Positions 1 to 5,801 of a stretch of 5,985 nt of DNA are shown piece after piece (positions within the stretch are counted from its first letter, which is position 1; each line of letters begins with the position of its first letter). Source of the stretch: an uncultured Comamonadaceae bacterium (GTDB lineage Bacteria; Pseudomonadota; Gammaproteobacteria; Burkholderiales; Burkholderiaceae); contig CAMLQP010000190.1 in NCBI GenBank assembly GCA_946482115.1, positions 1 through 5,985 on the forward strand, written 5' to 3'. Below the pieces are notes generated by a model. That model had not been told where the DNA came from and made no database searches. It was given only the letters and a program-made list of their open reading frames with translations. The translations under genes and the position numbers were made by a program.

Positions 1-385
1 GGCCGGTCTGGTTGGCGTCGTCGTCGATCGCCTGCTTGCCCAGGATCACCAGGCCCGGCTGCTCCTTGTCCACCAGGGCCTTGAGCAGCTTGGCCACCGC
101 CAGCGGCTGCAGCTCCACGTCGGTCTCGACGTGGATGGCGCGGTCGGCGCCGATGGCCATGGCCGTGCGCAGGGTTTCCTGGCACTGCGTCACGCCACAA
201 GAGACAGCGATCACCTCGGTGGCGGCGCCCTTTTCTTTCAGACGCACCGCTTCCTCGACGGCAATCTCGTCAAACGGGTTCATCGACATCTTCACGTTCG
301 CGATGTCCACACCCGTGCCGTCCGATTTCACCCGGACCTTGACGTTGTAGTCCACCACCCGTTTCACGGGGACCAAGACCTTCAT
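1..385 (-). CDS. etfB: Electron transfer flavoprotein beta subunit, N-terminal part (runs off the window)
   Basis: EtfB pairs with EtfA to form the soluble FAD- and AMP-containing flavoprotein that takes electrons from acyl-CoA and related dehydrogenases and passes them to ETF-ubiquinone oxidoreductase. The window holds the first 128 residues, about half of the usual length of roughly 250. The N-terminus [20 protein letters not shown], then [20 protein letters not shown] at 31-50, [13 protein letters not shown] at 71-83 and [13 protein letters not shown] at 116-128 are close to textbook EtfB; the last segment is the start of the nucleotide (AMP) binding loop. The start is the ATG at 385-383, with an AGGAG ribosome binding site (plus-strand CTCCT at 394-398) 8 nt upstream. 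The reading frame is intact up to the edge. etfA would be expected just downstream, outside the window, by analogy with the usual etfBA order. A LiuR-like palindrome lies at 411-426, between any promoter and the ribosome binding site. Identification is firm; regulation is inferred. Confidence 0.96.
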   Translation of the reverse strand, partial: MKVLVPVKRVVDYNVKVRVKSDGTGVDIANVKMSMNPFDEIAVEEAVRLKEKGAATEVIAVSCGVTQCQETLRTAMAIGADRAIHVETDVELQPLAVAKLLKALVDKEQPGLVILGKQAIDDDANQTG

Positions 386-410
386 GCTCGCTGCTCCTAC
401 GGTTGCTGAA

Positions 411-426
411 TTGACGTAAACGTAAA
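411..426. promoter_or_regulatory. LiuR-like operator palindrome upstream of etfB
   Basis: The sequence TTGACGTAAACGTAAA is an imperfect palindrome of the form TTKACG-N4-CGTMAA; 12 of its 16 positions match its own reverse complement. This resembles the sites assigned by comparative genomics to LiuR, a MerR-family regulator of branched-chain amino acid and acyl-CoA degradation in proteobacteria, whose regulons often include etf genes. It sits 25 bp upstream of the etfB start codon. The palindrome is seen directly; the link to LiuR rests on my recollection of the motif, and no LiuR gene is in the window. Confidence 0.55.
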
Positions 427-429
427 CCT

Positions 430-466
430 CCGGCATTTTATGCGGTGCAACATAGGCACCTGCCGG
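430..466. repeat. Nested inverted repeat (possible hairpin) in the etfB leader
   Basis: Outer arms CCGGCA (430-435) and TGCCGG (461-466) are perfect reverse complements, and inner arms GGTGC (444-448) and GCACC (456-460) pair around a 7-nt loop. The right-hand inner and outer arms are contiguous, while the left-hand ones are separated by the 8-nt bulge 436-443. A folded transcript would have an 11-bp stem with one bulge. No T-run follows the stem closely in the direction of etfB, so it does not look like an intrinsic terminator. It may be an RNA leader structure or a protein-binding dyad; chance cannot be ruled out. Confidence 0.4.
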
Positions 467-492
467 AAAAACGAACGGTCGTGCTTTTTTCT

Positions 493-498
493 ATTATA
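493..498 (-). promoter_or_regulatory. Possible -10 element for etfB
   Basis: The minus strand reads a perfect TATAAT here, about 110 bp upstream of the etfB start codon. At a spacing of 16 to 18 bp the best -35 candidate (TCAAGA) matches the TTGACA consensus at only three of six positions, and there is no extended TGn. If used, transcription would begin near 486 and give a leader of about 100 nt that contains both the nested inverted repeat and the LiuR-like site. This is a weak, sequence-only call. Confidence 0.3.
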
Positions 499-504
499 CG
501 GGTA

Positions 505-550
505 GTCGACCAGGTCTTGACACGGCCCGCTGCACCGTCCGTCGACCTGG
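505..550. repeat. Pair of GTCGACC(A/T)GG direct repeats with an embedded inverted repeat
   Basis: GTCGACCAGG at 505-514 recurs as GTCGACCTGG at 541-550 (9 of 10 identical, 36 bp apart). Each copy contains the palindrome GTCGAC. The pair also forms an inverted repeat, CCAGGTC (510-516) against GACCTGG (544-550). A TTGACA hexamer lies between them at 517-522, but no acceptable -10 follows it on the plus strand. The position in a divergent control region suggests a regulator binding site; nothing identifies the regulator. Confidence 0.4.
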
Positions 551-557
551 CGACACT

Positions 558-594
558 AATTAACCGACTGTCGGGTTGGTTAACTCGGGTAATT
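558..594. promoter_or_regulatory. Cluster of overlapping inverted repeats, candidate operator for the TRAP operon
   Basis: Three dyads overlap here. AATTAACCGA (558-567) pairs with TCGGGTAATT (585-594) with one mismatch in ten. TTAACC (560-565) pairs perfectly with GGTTAA (578-583). CCGAC (564-568) and GTCGG (570-574) form a compact palindrome around T569. TCGGGT also occurs as a direct repeat at 571-576 and 585-590. The cluster lies 79 bp upstream of the dctP-type start codon, a usual position for an operator or activator site. The repeats are seen directly; the operator role is inferred. The local sequence is AT-rich compared with the flanking genes. Confidence 0.45.
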
Positions 595-672
595 CAGGAG
601 TGGCCGGTTCCACCCCCGCACGTATATTGGATCGGTACCTGCCCACCACCCTGCGTTGCGAAGGAGTTCCTG

Positions 673-1689
673 ATGATGATTCGGCGTTCGGCCACGGCGA
701 TCGGCCTGGTTTCCACCCTGTTCATGAGTGCGACCTTCGCGCAGACGGTCTTCACGGCCTCGACCTGGGTCCCTCCCACCCACACGCTGAGCATGGCCCA
801 GCAGAGCTGGTGCGAGGCGCTGGAGAAAGAGAGCAGCGGCCGCATGAAGTGCAACATCCTGCCCAAGGCGGTCTCTGCGCCGCCCGGCACCTTCGATGCG
901 GTGCGCGACGGTCTGGCCGACATCTCGTTCACGGTGGACGGTTACACCCCTGGCCGCTTCATCAACACCCAGGTGGCCGAATTCCCCTTCCTGGGCAACA
1001 GCGCCGTTGCCACCTCGGTGGCCTACCAGCGCATCTACAGCAAATACTTCGCGCCGCTGGGCGAGCACCGCGGCGTGAAGGTGCTGGGCGTGTTCACCCA
1101 TGGCCCCGGCATCATCTTCAACAGCAAGAAGCCGGTCACATCGGCGGCCGACGCAGGCGCGCTCAAGTTCCGCATCGGCGGTGGCAACATCAACGAACTC
1201 TCCAAGGCCATGGGCTGGAACACCACGCTCAAGCCCGCCACGGAATCGTTCGAGCTGCTGTCCACCGGCGTCATGGACGGCACCTTTTTCCCGGACGAAT
1301 CCATCGCCTCGTTCCGCTTGAGCATGATCAAACACGCCACCACCTTCCCCGGCGGCCTGTACAACACCAGCTTCGTCTTCATGATGAACCCGGCCAAGTA
1401 CAACGCGCTGTCCGCGCAGGACAAGGTGGTGGTCGACAAACTTTCGGGCGAGTACGTGGCGCGCCAGTTCGGCGCCGGCTGGGACAGGGTGGATGCCGCC
1501 TCGCGCGACGGCGTGCAGAAAACCCAGGGTGTGGTGCGCGTGCCGGCCGACAAGGCCTTCATCAAAGCCGTTGCCGACAAGCAGGACTACCTCGAGACCC
1601 GCTGGGCCGCGCAGGCCCAGGTCAAGGGCCTGAAGGACCCCAAGGCCGTGCTGGCCGAGTTCCGCGCCGAGATTGCCAAGGTGAAGTGA
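673..1689 (+). CDS. dctP: TRAP transporter solute-binding protein, DctP family
   Basis: This is the periplasmic receptor of a tripartite ATP-independent (TRAP) uptake system; it captures the substrate and delivers it to the membrane subunits encoded next. The protein has 338 residues, typical for the family. It opens with a signal peptide (MMIRR, hydrophobic stretch to about 19, likely cleavage after TFA at 23). Family hallmarks follow: LKFRIGGG at 165-171 with R167 at the place of the conserved substrate-binding arginine, then FELLSTGVMDGTF at 193-205, and GGLYNTSFVFMMNP at 227-240. The ATG at 673 is chosen because AAGGAG (661-666) lies 6 nt upstream and the signal peptide starts there; the ATG at 676 is a possible alternative. 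The open frame extends back to 445, but those residues do not look like a secreted protein. The mature protein has two cysteines, C47 and C60. The substrate cannot be read from sequence; organic acids are the usual ligands. The symbol is the family name, not a claim of C4-dicarboxylate specificity. Confidence 0.93.
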   Translation: MMIRRSATAIGLVSTLFMSATFAQTVFTASTWVPPTHTLSMAQQSWCEALEKESSGRMKCNILPKAVSAPPGTFDAVRDGLADISFTVDGYTPGRFINTQVAEFPFLGNSAVATSVAYQRIYSKYFAPLGEHRGVKVLGVFTHGPGIIFNSKKPVTSAADAGALKFRIGGGNINELSKAMGWNTTLKPATESFELLSTGVMDGTFFPDESIASFRLSMIKHATTFPGGLYNTSFVFMMNPAKYNALSAQDKVVVDKLSGEYVARQFGAGWDRVDAASRDGVQKTQGVVRVPADKAFIKAVADKQDYLETRWAAQAQVKGLKDPKAVLAEFRAEIAKVK

Positions 1690-1702
1690 GCGCCGCTTGC
1701 GG

Positions 1703-2200
1703 ATGCTCCATCGCCTCGACCTCGCGCTGCGCTGGACCAGCGGCCTGATGGCCGCTGCCGCGCTGTTCGCCATCATGTGGCTCACGCTGGTCGACGTCAG
1801 CGGCCGCAAGTTCCTGAGCCATTCGGTACCCGGCGGGCTGGAACTCACCGAGATGCTGATGGTGGTCGTCATCTTCGGCGCGTTGCCGCTGGTGTCCTGG
1901 CGCGGTGAACACGTGGTGTTCGATTCGCTCGACGGCCACCTGCCCGCGTGGTTCAAACGGCTGCAGGCGCGCGTGGTGCACGGGGTGTGTGCCGTCACCT
2001 TCGCCTTCCTGGCCTGGCTGATGTCGCTGCGCGCCGACCGTTTCGCCGAATACGGTGACGTCACCGTCTACCTCCAGTGGCCGCTGTCGCCCGTGGCCTG
2101 GCTGATGGCCGGACTGCTGCTGCTGACCGCCGCCGTGCACGCGCTGTTCGTGTTCATGCCCGCCAACGCCACCTCTGCCTCGCCCGGGGCGACCACATGA
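1703..2200 (+). CDS. dctQ: TRAP transporter small membrane subunit, DctQ family
   Basis: This is the small integral membrane protein that pairs with the DctM-type subunit in a TRAP transporter. The 165-residue product shows four hydrophobic segments at about 14-30, 49-65, 88-108 and 128-150. The family pattern around the first two is clear: LVDVSGRKFL at 29-38, GGLELTEMLMVVVIFGALPL at 44-63, then WRGEHVVFD at 66-74. It starts 13 bp after the solute-binding protein gene ends. A TTG at 1697 in the same frame has slightly better spacing from the weak AGTGAG (1685-1690) and would add two residues; the ATG at 1703 is preferred for codon reasons, and either is possible. The last codon and stop overlap the start of the next gene (ATGA). 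Family assignment is firm, and the symbol only names the family. Confidence 0.9.
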   Translation: MLHRLDLALRWTSGLMAAAALFAIMWLTLVDVSGRKFLSHSVPGGLELTEMLMVVVIFGALPLVSWRGEHVVFDSLDGHLPAWFKRLQARVVHGVCAVTFAFLAWLMSLRADRFAEYGDVTVYLQWPLSPVAWLMAGLLLLTAAVHALFVFMPANATSASPGATT

Positions 2201-3489
2201 CCGAAGCCGCGCTCGGGTTCCTCGCCGTTTTTGCCCTGGCCCTGCTGCGCATACCACTGGCGGTGGCCATGGTCATCGTGGGCGTGGCCGGACTGGGCCT
2301 GATGCGCGGCTGGCCGGCGGCATTTGCCAGCACCAGCCAGATCATCTTCGAGACCGGGTTTGCCTACGTGCTGTCGGTGATCCCGCTGTTCGTACTGATG
2401 GGCAATTTCGTCGCGCGCGCGGGCATGGCACAGGAGCTGTTCGCGGCCGCCAACAGCTTCGTGGGCCACCGCCGCGGCGGACTGGCCATGGCCAGCATCA
2501 TCGCCTCGGGCGGCTTCGGTGCCATCTGTGGCTCGTCCATCGCCACGGCAGCCACCATGTCCCGCGTGGCCTACCCCGAGATGAAACGCCACGGCTACGG
2601 TGACGCCCTGTCTGCCGGGGCGGTGGCTGCCGGCGGCACGCTGGGCATCATGATCCCGCCGTCCACCATCATGGTGATCTACGGCATCGTGACCGAAACC
2701 GATATCGGCCGCCTGTTCATCGCCGGCGTCCTGCCGGGGCTGCTGGCCGTGGTGCTGCTGTGCCTGGCGGTGGTGTTCGTCACCTGGCGCGACCCGGCCA
2801 GCGGCCCCCCCAGCAAACGCCATGGCTGGCGCGAGCGGGCGCGCGCGCTGCAACGCGTGTGGGGCGTGGCGGCGCTGTTCGCGCTGGTCATAGGCGGCAT
2901 CTACGGCGGGGTGTTCACCGCCACCGAAGGCGCAGGCGTGGGTGCGGCGGGCGCCTTCCTTTTTGCCGTGTTCAAGGGCCGGCTGGGCCTGCGCGAGCTG
3001 GCCAGCATCCTGACCGACAGCGCGCGCACCACTGCCATGCTGTTCACGGTGCTGATTGCGGCCATGGTGTTCACCGGCTTCGTCAACTTCACCACCATGC
3101 CGGCCGACCTCAAGGCCTTCATCCTGCAGTTCAGCCCCCACCCCATCATGGTGGTGGTGGTGATGATGGCCATCTACGTGCTGCTGGGCACGGTCATGGA
3201 AGAACTCTCCATGGTGCTGCTGACGCTGCCGGTGTTTTTCCCCATCGTGACCGGCCTGGGGTTCGACCCGGTGTGGTTCGGCGTGCTGATCGTGACCATC
3301 ATCGAGATCGGGCTGATCTCGCCGCCAGTGGGCATGAACCTGTTCGTCATCAATGCGCTGCTGCCCGACGTGCGGATGGCCACCCTGTTCCGCGGTGTCT
3401 GGCCTTTCGTGGCAGCCGACGTGTTGCGGCTCATGATCCTGATCGCGTTCCCGGCCATCGCGCTGTGGCTGCCGGGCTTCATGCGCTGA
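2197..3489 (+). CDS. dctM: TRAP transporter large membrane subunit, DctM family
   Basis: This is the main permease of the TRAP system, the subunit that moves substrate across the inner membrane with Na+ (or proton) symport; it belongs to the ion transporter superfamily. The 430-residue length is normal for an unfused DctM. Diagnostic stretches are VIPLFVLMGNFVARAGMA at 61-78, GGFGAICGSSIATAATMSR at 105-123, GTLGIMIPPSTIMVIYGI at 147-164, FTATEGAGVGA at 240-250, LLTLPVFFPIVTGLGFDPVW at 341-360 and ISPPVGMNLFVINALLP at 374-390. Most of the protein is hydrophobic, with roughly 12 membrane-spanning or re-entrant segments; the main polar loop is at about 198-220. The ATG at 2197 overlaps the dctQ-type stop by 4 bp and has no good ribosome binding site of its own, so translational coupling is likely. 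The TGA at 3487-3489 directly abuts the stop of the opposing gene. Confidence 0.94.
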   Translation: MTEAALGFLAVFALALLRIPLAVAMVIVGVAGLGLMRGWPAAFASTSQIIFETGFAYVLSVIPLFVLMGNFVARAGMAQELFAAANSFVGHRRGGLAMASIIASGGFGAICGSSIATAATMSRVAYPEMKRHGYGDALSAGAVAAGGTLGIMIPPSTIMVIYGIVTETDIGRLFIAGVLPGLLAVVLLCLAVVFVTWRDPASGPPSKRHGWRERARALQRVWGVAALFALVIGGIYGGVFTATEGAGVGAAGAFLFAVFKGRLGLRELASILTDSARTTAMLFTVLIAAMVFTGFVNFTTMPADLKAFILQFSPHPIMVVVVMMAIYVLLGTVMEELSMVLLTLPVFFPIVTGLGFDPVWFGVLIVTIIEIGLISPPVGMNLFVINALLPDVRMATLFRGVWPFVAADVLRLMILIAFPAIALWLPGFMR

Positions 3490-3493
3490 TCAG
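3486..3493. other. Back-to-back stop codons of convergent genes in a palindrome
   Basis: CTGATCAG is a perfect 8-bp palindrome in which TGA (3487-3489) ends the DctM-type gene on the plus strand, and TCA (3490-3492), read on the minus strand as TGA, ends the MscS-type gene. There is no base between the two coding regions. I see no GC-rich stem followed by a T-run on either strand nearby, so neither operon has a recognisable intrinsic terminator at this junction. Confidence 0.85.
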
Positions 3494-4821
3494 GTCTTGG
3501 TGTAGACCACGCGATGGGGGTAGGGAATCTCGATCCCGCGCGCGCGGAACGCGGCCAGGATGTCGCGGTTGATCAGTGACTTGAGGTTGCCCTGCCCGTT
3601 CTCCGGGTCGGCGATCCAGTAACCCAACGTGAACTCCAGCCCATCGGCACCGAAGGCCGACAACTGCACCGCCGGGCCAGGGTCGCGCAGCACCCGTTCA
3701 TGGCGCAGTGCAGCCTGCATCAGGAGGTCGGTGACCAGATCCACATCGCTGTCGTAGGCCACCGACACCACGGTCGATTGCCATACACGCGGATCGGCCA
3801 GCGACAGGTTCTCGACCCGGCTGGTGATCAGGGTCTCGTTGGGCACGATCGATTCACGTCCGGTCAGTGACCGGATGACGGTGTAGCGCGCATTGATGTC
3901 GGTGATGCGGCCCTCGAAGTTGTCGACCCTGACGTTGTCACCGATGCGCATGCTGCGCTCGGCCAGGATGACGAAACCGCTGACGTAGTTGGCCGCCAGC
4001 TTCTGCAGGCCGAAACCGATGCCCACGCCGATGGCGCCCCCCAGTACCGACAGCGCGGTCAGGTCTATGCCTACCGCGGTGAGCGCCAGCAGCAGACCGA
4101 CGAACAACAGCAGCGCGCGGGTGGCGTTGCTGATGGCCTTTCGCACCGACAGCTCGCCGCCGGTGGCCGAGCGCAGCAGTCGCGCCTCGATGGCCGCAGA
4201 GATCCAGAGCGCGACGATCAGCACCGCACCGGCGGTCACCGCGCCTTCGATCAGCGCCCGCAGCGACAACGTGGTGCCGCCCACCTTCCAGGTGATTTCC
4301 TCCATCTCGCCCAGCACGATGGGCAGCAGGTCGATGACCCACAACACCATCACGAGCCAGACCACCCAGGAAATGGTGCGCTCGATCAGCCGCACCCAGG
4401 CCGACTCCTCGAAGGCGGCCTGCATCACCTTCACACCCACACGGATGACCACCAGCGAGACGAACACGGGAATGGCGATCTTGAACAGCGCCAGCGGCAC
4501 GAACTTGATGGCGATGGCGCGCGCCACATAACCCAGGCACAGCAGGAGCAGAGGGAACAGCACGCCATCGAACAGGTTGCGGCCGAACCAGATCGAGCGG
4601 CGCTCCGCATGCACGCCCAGCGCACGGCGCAGCAACGCCACCCCGGCCAGCGCGAGGCCGACACACAGCAGCAGCGCGGCGAGTTCGACAAGCACGCTGG
4701 GCCGCGAGAAAGCAGCCAGCCATTCGGCAAAGTTGTCTATGGGTCGGGGTGAGAAGACGGGATTCATACCGCCATTGTCGGCCAGGCGTGTGACAGGCGT
4801 GGACGGAACGGGCTCAGACAT
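3490..4821 (-). CDS. MscS-family mechanosensitive ion channel with extended membrane domain
   Basis: Members of this family open under membrane tension and release solutes during hypo-osmotic shock. The 443-residue product is longer than the 286-residue E. coli MscS with its three membrane helices. Before the pore region there are about five or six hydrophobic segments (about 42-66, 83-103, 111-131, 149-170, 190-210, 232-250). The MscS core is clear: pore helix with small residues GGAIGVGIGFGLQKLAANYV at 261-280, SGFVILAERSMRIGDNVRVD at 281-300, then the beta domain with GRITDINARYTVIRS at 304-318 and SIVPNETLITSRVENLS at 324-340. The C-terminal cytoplasmic part continues to 443. The start at 4821 is chosen because it overlaps the upstream deacetylase stop by 8 bp, which fits coupled translation; no good ribosome binding site is visible. 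An internal ATG at 4767-4765 would remove 18 weakly structured residues. Function as a channel is inferred from family; any extra role of the added helices is unknown. Confidence 0.92.
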   Translation of the reverse strand: MSEPVPSTPVTRLADNGGMNPVFSPRPIDNFAEWLAAFSRPSVLVELAALLLCVGLALAGVALLRRALGVHAERRSIWFGRNLFDGVLFPLLLLCLGYVARAIAIKFVPLALFKIAIPVFVSLVVIRVGVKVMQAAFEESAWVRLIERTISWVVWLVMVLWVIDLLPIVLGEMEEITWKVGGTTLSLRALIEGAVTAGAVLIVALWISAAIEARLLRSATGGELSVRKAISNATRALLLFVGLLLALTAVGIDLTALSVLGGAIGVGIGFGLQKLAANYVSGFVILAERSMRIGDNVRVDNFEGRITDINARYTVIRSLTGRESIVPNETLITSRVENLSLADPRVWQSTVVSVAYDSDVDLVTDLLMQAALRHERVLRDPGPAVQLSAFGADGLEFTLGYWIADPENGQGNLKSLINRDILAAFRARGIEIPYPHRVVYTKT

Positions 4822-5770
4822 CGGCCAGCACGCGCAGGTGGGCTTCCACGCTGCGGGCGAGCGCGCTCAGGTTGTAGCCGCCTTCGAGGCAGCTCACGAT
4901 GCGGCCCCTGGCGTGGCGGTCGGCCACGTCCTTGATGCGCCGGGTCAGCCAGGCGTAGTCCTGTTCCACCAGGCCCAGTTGGCCGAGGTCGTCCTCGCGG
5001 TGGGCATCGAAGCCTGCGCTCACGAACAGCATCTGCGGCTTGAAGGCTTCCAGCCGGGGCATCCACATCATCTCCACCAGCTCGCGGATGTCCATGCCGC
5101 GGGTGTAGGCCGGCACCGGCAGGTTGACCAGGTTGGGTGCGTTCGACCACCCGCCCTCCGGGTAGGGGTAGAACGGGTGCTGGTAGAAGCTGCACATCAG
5201 GATGCGCTCGTCCCCGGCCACGATGTCCTCGGTGCCGTTGCCGTGGTGGACGTCGAAATCGACGATGGCCACGCGCCTGAGGCCGTGCCGCTCCAGCGCG
5301 TACTTGGCGGCCACCGCCACGTTGTTGAAGAAGCAGAAGCCCATCGCCTTGCCGCGCATGGCGTGGTGGCCCGGCGGGCGCACGGCGCAGAAGGCGTTCT
5401 CCAGCTCGCCGGCCAGCACCGCGTCGGTGGCGTCTATCGCGGCACCGGCCGCCATCAGCGCGGCATCCCAGGTGTGTTCGTTGATGGCGGTATCGGGGTC
5501 TATGGCCGCGTGGTCCGGGCCGCCCGCGCGCCGGTCGTCGCGCAGGTTGTCGCTCAGGCCGCGCAGCGCAGCCAGATGCAGGCGGTCGTGGCCCAGCTCC
5601 AGGTCGGCCAGGGCTGCGGGCGTGGCCTCGCGGCGCTCCAGCGCATCGCCCAGACCAGTGACCAGCAGCCGGTCCTCGATGGCATCCAGCCGTTCGGGGC
5701 ATTCCGGGTGGCCTCGCCCCATTTCGTGGCGCCAGCAGGCCTTGTGGGTGAAATAACCAGTAGGCTTCAT
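4814..5770 (-). CDS. Histone deacetylase-like zinc amidohydrolase
   Basis: This is a bacterial member of the arginase/deacetylase superfamily, cytoplasmic zinc enzymes that hydrolyse acetyl-amide bonds on proteins, polyamines or small molecules. The 318-residue protein carries the full catalytic set: [11 protein letters not shown] at 18-28; RPPGHHA at 131-137 with the paired histidines H135 and H136; [12 protein letters not shown] at 144-155; [11 protein letters not shown] at 171-181 with zinc ligands D173 and H175; [13 protein letters not shown] at 251-263 with the third ligand D255; and LEGGYN at 295-300 with the catalytic-type tyrosine Y299. No signal peptide is present. The motifs are of the class II-like type shared with acetylpolyamine amidohydrolases, so an active enzyme is expected, but the substrate is not readable from sequence. 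The start (ATG 5770-5768) fits the conserved N-terminus although no clear ribosome binding site precedes it. The gene ends 8 bp inside the MscS-type gene, so the two are probably one transcription unit. Confidence 0.94.
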   Translation of the reverse strand: MKPTGYFTHKACWRHEMGRGHPECPERLDAIEDRLLVTGLGDALERREATPAALADLELGHDRLHLAALRGLSDNLRDDRRAGGPDHAAIDPDTAINEHTWDAALMAAGAAIDATDAVLAGELENAFCAVRPPGHHAMRGKAMGFCFFNNVAVAAKYALERHGLRRVAIVDFDVHHGNGTEDIVAGDERILMCSFYQHPFYPYPEGGWSNAPNLVNLPVPAYTRGMDIRELVEMMWMPRLEAFKPQMLFVSAGFDAHREDDLGQLGLVEQDYAWLTRRIKDVADRHARGRIVSCLEGGYNLSALARSVEAHLRVLADV

Positions 5771-5801
5771 GGAACGACTTTTGCGCTATGGTTGCGCCAC
5801 C
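5771..5801. promoter_or_regulatory. 31-bp divergent gap between deacetylase and MoxR genes
   Basis: This short gap must serve the starts of two divergent genes. I find no convincing ribosome binding site for either gene in it and no paired -35/-10 elements, so any promoters must lie at least partly inside the opposing coding sequence. Confidence 0.4.

Noticed and set aside
12..409. Two plus-strand open frames opposite etfB
   Set aside because: The minus strand encodes an unmistakable EtfB N-terminus; these are its shadows.
465..490. A-run and T-run (AAAAA near 467, TTTTTT at 485-490) as an intrinsic terminator
   Set aside because: No GC-rich stem of adequate length joins them, and no gene on either strand ends just upstream.
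517..522. TTGACA as the -35 of a plus-strand promoter for the TRAP operon
   Set aside because: Positions 539-546, where the -10 should be, read GC-rich GTCGAC-type sequence with no resemblance to TATAAT.
601..628. Sigma-54 type -24/-12 promoter upstream of the TRAP operon
   Set aside because: TGGCC is present at 601-605, but no TTGC-type -12 element occurs at the required spacing.
445..672. Upstream extension of the solute-binding protein frame back to 445
   Set aside because: The extra residues would precede a clear signal peptide that has its own ribosome binding site, so secretion would fail; the region is better read as regulatory.
580..2064. 494-codon open frame on the minus strand across the solute-binding and small permease genes
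   Set aside because: It lies antisense to two clear family members, its residue content is Arg/His/Gly-rich low-complexity of the sort produced by GC-rich shadow frames, and it matches no family I know.
2068..3141. 357-codon open frame on the minus strand opposite the DctM-type gene
   Set aside because: It is rich in His, Gln, Gly and Arg, with no domain pattern; it is the complement of a well conserved permease.
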